In this document: piece by piece, positions 1 to 5,902 of the stretch
Layout of the letters: each line of letters starts with the position of its first letter
How positions within the stretch are numbered: the stretch's first letter is position 1
Program-made: the position numbers and the translations under genes
Notes under the pieces: model-generated
The model's database searches: none
Seen by the model: the letters and a program-made list of their open reading frames with translations, nothing else
Told to the model about the DNA's origin: nothing
Assembly: GCA_023247135.1 (NCBI GenBank)
Contig: JAHFHB010000121.1
Span: forward strand, 1 to 6,335
Length of the DNA: 6,335 bases
Source of the DNA: Candidatus Omnitrophota bacterium
Lineage (GTDB): Bacteria; Omnitrophota; Omnitrophia; Omnitrophales; Aquincolibacteriaceae
Direction: 5' to 3'

Positions 1-1
1 C

Positions 2-508
2 AAGCGCGGCGACAATGTTCACCCTGCCATGCTGGAAAAACGGGCGGCGGCTGTAAGCAGCGGGGAACGGCCAAAGAGCGCTCTCCAGGCGGACGCGCTT
101 GATCCAGTTTACGCCGTTGCCATGCGTTTTTACCAGGGAACCGAGGAACGCGACCGGGACATGCTGCGGAATGCGGAGCGCTTGATCCGGGAGGCCCGGG
201 CGAAGCGGATTGTCGTGGTGACCGGTGGATTTCATGCGGCTCCGTTTCAAGCTTATTTCACGTCAAAAAACTGCCGCTATGTCCAGGTGCTGCCCAAGCT
301 GGTCACGGATAAATCCTCGAAAGATTCGTATTTTCACACGCTCGGTTTTTTTGAAAAATTCCCGCCGCGCGAAATTCGACGCAGTACGTTTGAAACGCCG
401 GATTTTCTTGGGTTGCCGGATGCCGTGCTGGAACGCCACCATGTTTCGGCGCGGCAGATTTTCGACGTGAAACGTTCCGTCGCTCTGCGGACTTTACGGC
501 TCGCCGGT
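2..508 (+). other. N-terminal block with GGFH motif, tail of a truncated domain
   Basis: This is a domain-level annotation inside the giant gene. An amphipathic helix containing ERDRDMLRNAERLI (around residues 40-53) is followed by a hydrophobic strand RIVVVTGGFH (60-69) and then a second strand RYVQVLPKLV. A helix with ERxxxM followed by a beta strand ending in G-x-x-H resembles the C-terminal part of the TraB/ChaN/EreA/Tiki-type fold, and similar GGFHT-type blocks occur, as I recall, in very large Omnitrophota proteins. That assignment is inference from the pattern only. The start of the domain lies outside the window, so catalytic residues that would settle the family cannot be seen. Confidence 0.45.
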
Positions 509-3500
509 TTGCCAGACGGCCAGATACAGCGTTATTTGAGTTTACTTGAGCCAAAAGCCCGCGCAGAAATGCGCACGGCGCCATCGGCCTCGGTGCTTCA
601 AAAAGCGCTGGCGGCCTACAACTCGGAATTTAAAGAAACACGAGCGGCTCATAATGCGGCCGCTCTTTTCCTGAAAGAAGCGGTGACTCAAGACCTCGAA
701 AAAACTATCCAGGCCGTGCATGAACTGAAAAAACTGGCGCGTGATGCCGGCATGCTGGCGGGTATCGTCAACGTAATGCTTTTTGAGGTGACGCGGGATG
801 ACGCGGATTTGCGTCGGAAAGTATCCGAGTACTATCAAATATTGCAGGAGCGGGACGCGGGTGCCCGGGATGAAACCGCCACGCATGATGCGCTGGGAGC
901 TATTCGCTTTTTAGGGGTCGGAGATTTGATGACCGTTTCGCCGGAAGCCAAACACGCCAAGGCGGGCGGGATGGCTGATGTTGTGACCGAGCTTTATCCG
1001 GAATTGGCGCGCGCGGGCGCCAGTGTCAGCATCGTCAGTTTTCTTTACAGGGATCCACAGACCGGAGCGGCCGGGCAAAATGGCAAAAACCTCTCGGCGG
1101 AACAGATGCTTGAGAGGGGGCTGATTCAGCATGAAGATGCTCCGCTTGTGGTGAAAATCGGACCACGGCGCTTCGCTGACTCGCATCAGGATTTGCCGGG
1201 CTCTGCGCGCAATATTTCCGTGGACGTGTACCGGCACCGTAACGCGGGGAGCGATCTGGAAGAAGTTTATCTGTATGCGCCCGAGCAGACGGGCGTGCTG
1301 TACCCGGGGCATCTGAGCGGCGCACAAAGTCTTGAACTTGCGATTCTTTTATCACGCGGCGCTTTGGAATATGCGCGCCGCTACGAACGCCATCCGGACT
1401 TTATTTTTACCAACGACTGGATGGCCAGCCTGATTCCTCTGTATTTACGAACGAATGCGTTTGATATTTCGTATCAAAATGACCCGCATCTTCAGGGGAC
1501 GCAGACCGTTGCCGTCGGGCATAACCTGGGCAGGCCGTACCAGATGAATATTTACACGACCCAGGACGGAGTGGATATTTTCCCCATGCTGAATATCGGC
1601 GGTGAGCATTTCTTCGGCATTTCAGATCCGCAGGACCCGAGCCGTATGAATCTTGTTCAAGCCGCTTTTTATCACGCGCATCGAGGTTTGATGGTCAGCC
1701 CCGGGTACCTTCTGGAGAATTTGCGGCCGGGAAGCATCAGCGGTCTGGAACATCTTTTACAGGACCGGGCCGCGAGTCTGGGGGGCATCAGCAATGGTTT
1801 GGACAGCGAGCTCTGGCGCCGCAATTATGACGCGATGGGCCGCGCAGCCGCCGGCTTTCCTGCGTACACAGCGTTTACCGGAGATTCTTTTGAAGACCAA
1901 TACCTGCACAATCTGCCGGACTACAAAGCGGCTTTAAAATTACAGCTTCAGCGGCAGTATGCGGATCCGGCGGCGGTGGTTCACGGAAAGCCGGAATACT
2001 ACGGGCGGCTTGAAGTGGGCGCTCCGCGTCCGTTATTTACGCTTGTCGCCCGGCTGGCTGAACAAAAGGGGATTGAACTTTTAACCGACGGACTGCGCCG
2101 CATGTTGGATGAAACGGACGCGCAGATTTTGATTGCCGGTTCGGTGCCGGATACCGATCCCGGCAGTCCGGAAGATGTTTTTAAAAAGGCCATGATTGCG
2201 CTGGCGGGCGATGCCCGCTATGCCGGAAGACTGGTTTTTCATCCAGCTTTTGTGAAGCCTGAGAAAATTTTTCTGGGTTCAGACGGTTTTCTGATGCCCT
2301 CCAAACAAGAGCCGGGCGGCATTGCCCAGCTTCAGGCGCTTCTGGCCGGAGCCACGGTGGTGGGGCGGCGGACCGGTGGTATTGCCAATACGGTCACGCC
2401 GTTTAATGAGAGCGATAAAACAGGCGATGGATTTCTTTTTGATGATTTCACGGGCAATGCACTCCAGCAGGCTTTTGCCGCGGCTGTTTCTGCCTTGAAA
2501 AGCAAAGGAAACCGACTGGCCATCGTCCAGAATGCTGCTTCGACGGATAATTCCTGGGCGGTGCGCGTGCCGCTCCTCGCCGCTTTCTTACAAGATGCCG
2601 CCGGTGTTTTGGCCTATGACTATCCGCACCTTGCGGAAGTCCGCGAAAAACTCAAAGTCGTTCAACCCCAGCTCGCTGGAACGACAGGTTTACAACGGTC
2701 TGAGATGCGCGCCGTGGGCTTGCCAAATGAGTCCGTGCGTTGGGGCGCTGCGCTTTCGATTCGAGGTTATTGGGCTAATACGACGACTGCTCTGAAACGA
2801 TTTACGGGACAGTCGCGGGAAGTGATCGACGGTCAGATCGGGGAACTGATTAATTCGCTTTACTACGGCCGCACTAAAGAAGCGGGCGGGGATATTCGTA
2901 AACGCGGCGCATTCTACCTGCCGGATGCCGAACGAAAAACAATGGTGGAAAAAGTTCTGACGGAGCTTATACCGAAGTCCGTCAACTCGGGCAGTCCGGA
3001 TGCGGCCAAATTTTCAAAGCGCCTTAGTATTTTGAGGGACTTGTTGGCGGCGTATCTTGAAATTCCCGGAGCTCCGACCGCTGAAAATTCACATGTGCGT
3101 CCCGATCTTAAAGACTATTTGAATGAGGCGATTAGACTTGATGATAACGGGAACTATGCCGGTTTTCACTGGGGAGTGGATATTCATAAAGCGGCTGAAG
3201 TGGATGAGACGATGAAGCAATCCCTTTTTTTGGAACCGGGCGGACTCGACCAAGCCTTCAAAGCGGACGAAGTTAAGACTCGCGAGCGCAAGGAAGAAGT
3301 GGTGCGTGAGGCCGCCAAGGTTGAATACACCCTGTTGATATCACGCCGCTCCGAAATGCGCATTGCGCAAAACCCTGACAACGCTATCTCGGTTCCGGCG
3401 GAGCCTCAAACTCCCAATCTGGATTTGATCGCGGGAACGGTACGTCCGGTATTTGCTTTACGGCAGAAAATGCTTCCCCTCCGGCTTTACGATGTTCTGG

Positions 3501-4321
3501 ATACGGCCCAGCTGACGCGGCTTTTGGCTCTTTTGCTGGGGCGCGATCCGGCGCATACGATCGATGCCCCGGCGGGTTCCGTGCTGCGGCAGGCCTTTGG
3601 CTTGCAGCGTTTGCAGGCTACGGAGAAATTTGAACTTCAGCTTACCCAAGCCGCAGAAAGCCAGGGCCGGCTGATGATCGGCGCCGAGTGGTTCCGCGCC
3701 TTGCTTGCCAAAAACCCGCGCGCGCTTTTCATTTTGCTGAATGCGCTGGAACGGGTTCGGGTAAAAAATAAAATTTCGGAACCGTTGATTTACGTACCCG
3801 CGGATGGAAGTTTGCTTGAGGACATTCGCGACGGCTTACTGCGGCAAAACGCGAGAGCGGGAAAGACTGTCGAGTATAACCGGGCGGCCGGTCTTTCGGC
3901 GCTGGAAAAGCGGCGGGCGGATGCGTTTACCCAGCCGGATGTTTTGGCAAAACTGCTGGGAATCATTGAGCCGGCCAAGACGCCTGCGCTGGCTGAAAAA
4001 CTCCAATACGGCATTGTCTCCCTGCTTGGCAAACCCGACTCAGCCGCGCGGCTGGAGGCGAATCCCAATTTTGTGGTGGGCATCGAAGGGCTTTCGGATT
4101 TTGATTTGACAGGACTTATTTTTCTCCTGCCGCGTCTTTTTCAGGCCGCGGCGCACATCCGGGCTATTGATGACGCGGCTCTTCGCTACACACGCTTGCT
4201 TGAAAGCGTTCCCGATCTAGGCCTTTTTGCCAACCCCAACGGCCGCGATTTTGAGGTGAATCTCAGCGCCTTGATCAGCCGCGATCTCACGCGTCAGGCC
4301 CTTGTCGAAACCGCCGCCTAG
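2..4321 (+). CDS. Giant multi-module protein with GT5 glycogen/starch-synthase module (5' partial)
   Basis: The frame has no stop from nt 2 and the ATG at nt 29 lacks a Shine-Dalgarno sequence, so the gene almost certainly begins outside the window; residues here are numbered from that ATG (1,430 to the TAG at 4319-4321). Modules in order: a GGFH-bearing block (about 1-160), a helical connector (160-290), a GT5 synthase (about 292-860), an RSEMR motif (890-894), an unrecognised module (895-1106), a second RSEMR (1107-1111) and an unrecognised C-terminal module (1112-1430). A stand-alone bacterial GlgA is around 480 residues, so this is a fusion or polyprotein, not an ordinary glgA. The GT5 part is expected to transfer glucose from ADP- or UDP-glucose to an alpha-1,4-glucan. 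No membrane segment or signal peptide is visible in this part, but the true N-terminus is missing. The GT5 call is firm; roles of the other modules are unknown. Confidence 0.9.
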   Translation, partial: KRGDNVHPAMLEKRAAAVSSGERPKSALQADALDPVYAVAMRFYQGTEERDRDMLRNAERLIREARAKRIVVVTGGFHAAPFQAYFTSKNCRYVQVLPKLVTDKSSKDSYFHTLGFFEKFPPREIRRSTFETPDFLGLPDAVLERHHVSARQIFDVKRSVALRTLRLAGLPDGQIQRYLSLLEPKARAEMRTAPSASVLQKALAAYNSEFKETRAAHNAAALFLKEAVTQDLEKTIQAVHELKKLARDAGMLAGIVNVMLFEVTRDDADLRRKVSEYYQILQERDAGARDETATHDALGAIRFLGVGDLMTVSPEAKHAKAGGMADVVTELYPELARAGASVSIVSFLYRDPQTGAAGQNGKNLSAEQMLERGLIQHEDAPLVVKIGPRRFADSHQDLPGSARNISVDVYRHRNAGSDLEEVYLYAPEQTGVLYPGHLSGAQSLELAILLSRGALEYARRYERHPDFIFTNDWMASLIPLYLRTNAFDISYQNDPHLQGTQTVAVGHNLGRPYQMNIYTTQDGVDIFPMLNIGGEHFFGISDPQDPSRMNLVQAAFYHAHRGLMVSPGYLLENLRPGSISGLEHLLQDRAASLGGISNGLDSELWRRNYDAMGRAAAGFPAYTAFTGDSFEDQYLHNLPDYKAALKLQLQRQYADPAAVVHGKPEYYGRLEVGAPRPLFTLVARLAEQKGIELLTDGLRRMLDETDAQILIAGSVPDTDPGSPEDVFKKAMIALAGDARYAGRLVFHPAFVKPEKIFLGSDGFLMPSKQEPGGIAQLQALLAGATVVGRRTGGIANTVTPFNESDKTGDGFLFDDFTGNALQQAFAAAVSALKSKGNRLAIVQNAASTDNSWAVRVPLLAAFLQDAAGVLAYDYPHLAEVREKLKVVQPQLAGTTGLQRSEMRAVGLPNESVRWGAALSIRGYWANTTTALKRFTGQSREVIDGQIGELINSLYYGRTKEAGGDIRKRGAFYLPDAERKTMVEKVLTELIPKSVNSGSPDAAKFSKRLSILRDLLAAYLEIPGAPTAENSHVRPDLKDYLNEAIRLDDNGNYAGFHWGVDIHKAAEVDETMKQSLFLEPGGLDQAFKADEVKTRERKEEVVREAAKVEYTLLISRRSEMRIAQNPDNAISVPAEPQTPNLDLIAGTVRPVFALRQKMLPLRLYDVLDTAQLTRLLALLLGRDPAHTIDAPAGSVLRQAFGLQRLQATEKFELQLTQAAESQGRLMIGAEWFRALLAKNPRALFILLNALERVRVKNKISEPLIYVPADGSLLEDIRDGLLRQNARAGKTVEYNRAAGLSALEKRRADAFTQPDVLAKLLGIIEPAKTPALAEKLQYGIVSLLGKPDSAARLEANPNFVVGIEGLSDFDLTGLIFLLPRLFQAAAHIRAIDDAALRYTRLLESVPDLGLFANPNGRDFEVNLSALISRDLTRQALVETAA
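902..2608 (+). other. GT5 glycogen/starch synthase module
   Basis: This is a domain-level annotation inside the giant gene, about residues 292-860. It has both halves of a GT-B glycosyltransferase. Visible landmarks are KAGGMADV (K311), matching the K-x-G-G nucleotide-sugar site of GlgA; NDW (462-464), the form seen in several plant starch synthases; HNL (498-500); GISNGLD (586-592); R675 and K680 in ARLAEQKG, with the five-residue spacing of the catalytic Arg/Lys pair; E761 in PSKQEPGG; TGG (782-784); and the closing NSW (W843). Differences from E. coli GlgA are Met in place of His after NDW, Gly in place of Cys in the EPCG motif, and about 30 extra residues between GLD and the Arg/Lys motif. 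The set of residues suggests an active enzyme. ADP- versus UDP-glucose preference cannot be read from this. Confidence 0.88.
2696..2710 (+). other. RSEMR motif, copy 1
   Basis: Residues 890-894 of the giant protein read RSEMR, about 30 residues after the end of the GT5 module and just before a Pro/Asn-containing linker. The codons are cgg-tct-gag-atg-cgc. The same pentapeptide recurs 217 residues later with different synonymous codons. The function is unknown; a position between modules suits a linker, processing or recognition site. Confidence 0.6.
2711..3346 (+). other. Unrecognised module between the two RSEMR motifs
   Basis: Residues 895-1106 form a stretch of about 210 residues that I do not recognise. 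It is rich in predicted helix, has aromatic clusters (RGYWAN near the start, NSLYYG, and YAGFHWGVDIH around residues 1045-1055), and ends in a strongly charged helix with many Lys, Arg and Glu residues just before the second RSEMR. No nucleotide-binding or catalytic motif of a familiar family is visible. Its exact fit between two identical pentapeptides suggests that it is one independent module. Confidence 0.5.
3347..3361 (+). other. RSEMR motif, copy 2
   Basis: Residues 1107-1111 read RSEMR, with codons cgc-tcc-gaa-atg-cgc. Three of the five codons differ synonymously from the first copy. It follows a highly charged helix and precedes a Pro/Asn-rich, probably disordered linker (NPDNAISVPAEPQTPN). 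This is the same context type as copy 1: module end, RSEMR, linker, next module. Confidence 0.6.
3362..4318 (+). other. Unrecognised C-terminal module of the giant protein
   Basis: Residues 1112-1430 start with a Pro/Asn-rich linker and continue as a Leu-rich, mostly helical region (for example TRLLALLLGRD). An alpha/beta stretch around residues 1230-1290 includes the hydrophobic strands LFILLNALE and PLIYVP. The last 100 residues are again Leu/Ala-rich helices ending in ETAA. I cannot name a family. There is no transmembrane segment, no cell-wall anchor and no cysteine cluster. It could be a substrate-binding or structural module tied to the synthase, but that is a guess. Confidence 0.5.
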
Positions 4322-4336
4322 TTTCGCGCCTTAGCC

Positions 4337-4349
4337 TGCGCATTGCGCA
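4337..4349. promoter_or_regulatory. Short palindrome over the -35 of the kinase promoter (possible operator)
   Basis: The sequence TGCGCATTGCGCA is two copies of the palindrome TGCGCA separated by one T, and the whole 13-mer is itself symmetrical apart from its centre. It overlaps the proposed -35 hexamer, where a repressor could block polymerase. It could also form a 5-bp hairpin with an ATT loop 15 nt after the stop of the giant gene, but no T-tract follows, so it is a poor intrinsic terminator. Confidence 0.3.
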
Positions 4350-4371
4350 CCGTCCTCGCCCCGGTTATAAT
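4343..4371 (+). promoter_or_regulatory. Sigma-70-type promoter of the ROK kinase
   Basis: TATAAT at 4366-4371 matches the -10 consensus exactly. TTGCGC at 4343-4348 lies 17 nt upstream and matches the first three bases of TTGACA. A start of transcription near 4378 would give a leader of about 20 nt that includes the Shine-Dalgarno sequence. This suggests the kinase can be transcribed independently of the giant gene upstream. It is a sequence-only call. Confidence 0.6.
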
Positions 4372-4384
4372 CCGTGCCACCGAT

Positions 4385-4390
4385 GGAGGA
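4385..4390 (+). promoter_or_regulatory. Shine-Dalgarno sequence that fixes the kinase start
   Basis: GGAGGA ends 6 nt before the ATG at 4397. It selects this ATG over an in-frame upstream TTG at 4343, which lies inside the promoter and would add 18 residues before the conserved LGGTK loop. Confidence 0.8.
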
Positions 4391-4396
4391 TTTTGT

Positions 4397-5290
4397 ATGC
4401 GTGCAGGGATCGACCTGGGCGGAACGAAAATCGAAGGTATTCTGCTGGATAAAAACGGGCACGAAACATTCCGTAAGCGAATCCCTACCCGGCAGGAAAA
4501 CGGTTATGCCGGCATTTTGGACCGGATTGCCGGGCTCTACGCAGAACTGCTCAAAGCCGCAGGATCACACCCACCCACCCTTGGAATCGGAACGCCCGGT
4601 GCTATTTCGCCCAAAACCGGCCTTCTTAAAAATTCCAACACGCAATGCCTGAACGCAAAACCGCTTGGCGCGGATCTTGCAAAGAAACTGGGCGTGCCGC
4701 TTGTGTTTGAAAACGACGCCAATTGCTTTGCGCTGGCAGAAGCAACGCTGGGCGCGGGGCGCGGTAAAAACATGGTCTTTGGCATCATTATGGGTACCGG
4801 CTGCGGCGGGGGGCTCGTGATTCAAGGGCGTTTGCATCGTGGCCTGCAGTCGATCGGCGGGGAATGGGGGCACATGGCAATCGACCCCCAGGGGCCGTTG
4901 TGTTACTGCGGCGCTCGGGGCTGTGTGGAAACCTTGATCAGCGGCGGCGGTCTGCAAAAGCGTTTTGAACTGGATACCGGTGAGACCAAGAGTTTTGAAG
5001 AAATCGTGGCGCGGGCGCGTGCCGGCGAAATTTTCGCCAAAAAGTTTTTTGCCCGTTTTCTCAAAGACTTCGGCCGGGCGGTTGCTAACCTGATCAACGT
5101 GCTGGACCCGGACGTGATCGTCCTGGGCGGCGGAGTCTCTAACCTTGAGGAACTCTATACGGTGGGGTATCAGGAAATAGAAAAGCAGGTTTTTTCCGAC
5201 AGCCTTGAAACGCCTGTGGTGCGTCATGTGTTGGGCGATTCTGCCGGCGTGATCGGGGCGGCGCTGGTGGGCGCGGGGGTGCGGGCATGA
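4397..5290 (+). CDS. ROK-family sugar kinase, Mak-like (fructokinase/mannokinase type)
   Basis: This is a complete 297-aa cytoplasmic kinase expected to use ATP to phosphorylate a hexose at C6. Family marks are the phosphate-binding loop DLGGTK (6-11), the catalytic Asp in ENDAN (D107), the second glycine loop GTGCGGG (133-139), GEWGH with the zinc ligand H159, the zinc cysteines C169, C171 and C176 in CYCGARGC, and LGGGVSN (243-249), part of the ROK signature. The stretches GAISPKTG, CYCG..GC.ET.ISG and INVLDPDVIVLGGG closely follow what I remember of E. coli Mak, and NagK is the next nearest. Substrate assignment inside ROK is unreliable, so fructose or mannose is a preference, with glucose or N-acetylglucosamine possible. 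There is no N-terminal helix-turn-helix, so it is an enzyme, not a ROK repressor. It has its own promoter and overlaps the next gene by ATGA. Confidence 0.92.
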   Translation: MRAGIDLGGTKIEGILLDKNGHETFRKRIPTRQENGYAGILDRIAGLYAELLKAAGSHPPTLGIGTPGAISPKTGLLKNSNTQCLNAKPLGADLAKKLGVPLVFENDANCFALAEATLGAGRGKNMVFGIIMGTGCGGGLVIQGRLHRGLQSIGGEWGHMAIDPQGPLCYCGARGCVETLISGGGLQKRFELDTGETKSFEEIVARARAGEIFAKKFFARFLKDFGRAVANLINVLDPDVIVLGGGVSNLEELYTVGYQEIEKQVFSDSLETPVVRHVLGDSAGVIGAALVGAGVRA

Positions 5291-5898
5291 AAAATTTTCT
5301 GCAGCAGTTTTTTCCCGTCAATGACGGCTGCAAACAGCCGTTTGTTTTGGATGCCCGGCAAAAAATAATTTTCGAAAACGCGTGTAAGCGGATGCTGGCT
5401 CTTGAATCTGAGTGCACTGGGCTTGTCGGTCAGGCCGGCTTGAAGCCGGATGACCGTTTAAAGTTTAACGCGCGTGTTTTCGGATTTCTTTTTCCGCTGC
5501 ATGTCATGATTGCGGCGGGGCCGGAAGCTCGTGAGAACGCGGAAACGCTTTACCGGAAGTTGTTTCGCGAGGCTTGCCAGGGGTTGAAACTCAACCTGAA
5601 AAAGGCGGGGGCTGGGGCCTCGGAAACTTTGCGGGAACACAGCCGCGCGCTGACGGCCGAAAAAAACAACGTGGGTTCGGGGCAGTTTGCGCTCGCCGCG
5701 CTTTTTTTACAAATTTTTTCCGCGTGCGGCGAGAATCCCGCCCTCAGGGGGCCGTTAAGTGAACGCGTGGGACCGCTGATTGCTGAAAACCTTGGCGTTT
5801 GGGCCAGCCTCTACAAAGATTTTTTCCAGCAACCCATGCAGACCTACACCAAGGGATTCAAACCCTCGGCTGACGATACGCAGCCGCTCTCCTTGTAA
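5287..5898 (+). CDS. Hypothetical 203-aa helical protein, coupled to the ROK kinase
   Basis: I do not recognise this family. The ATG overlaps the kinase stop as ATGA, the usual layout for translational coupling; a GGGGG run at 5275-5279 may serve as ribosome binding site. The product looks soluble and mostly helical, without a signal peptide. One hydrophobic stretch (VFGFLFPLHVMIAA, about residues 65-78) is short and interrupted by Pro, so a membrane span is doubtful. There are four cysteines (residues 15, 33, 43 and 97) in the first half and one more in SACGEN, with no regular metal-binding spacing. The C-terminal tail is polar and probably flexible. Codon usage looks like that of the kinase, and the tight overlap argues for a real gene. 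A role linked to the kinase or its substrate is only inferred from position. Confidence 0.78.
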   Translation: MKNFLQQFFPVNDGCKQPFVLDARQKIIFENACKRMLALESECTGLVGQAGLKPDDRLKFNARVFGFLFPLHVMIAAGPEARENAETLYRKLFREACQGLKLNLKKAGAGASETLREHSRALTAEKNNVGSGQFALAALFLQIFSACGENPALRGPLSERVGPLIAENLGVWASLYKDFFQQPMQTYTKGFKPSADDTQPLSL

Positions 5899-5902
5899 AA
5901 AA

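Noticed and set aside
29..31. The ATG at nt 29 as the true start of the giant gene.
   Set aside because: There is no Shine-Dalgarno before it, the frame stays open to the left edge, and the sequence after it looks like the tail of a domain.
911..1355. Two overlapping minus-strand open frames of 106 and 138 codons inside the GT5 region.
   Set aside because: Both are antisense shadows of a well-supported glycosyltransferase module, with low-complexity Arg/Pro/Ser-rich translations and no ribosome binding site.
4337..4349. The TGCGC-ATT-GCGCA hairpin as an intrinsic terminator of the giant gene.
   Set aside because: The stem is only 5 bp and is followed by a C/G-rich stretch, not a run of T.
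4343..4396. Upstream TTG start that would extend the kinase by 18 residues.
   Set aside because: The codon falls in the proposed -35 element and has no ribosome binding site, whereas the ATG at 4397 has GGAGGA at good spacing and places the LGGTK loop at the usual distance from the N-terminus.
4565..5227. A 220-codon open frame on the minus strand, antisense to the ROK kinase.
   Set aside because: It lies entirely inside a gene with all ROK motifs, its translation is rich in His, Gln and Arg with no family resemblance, and such antisense frames are expected in GC-rich coding DNA.
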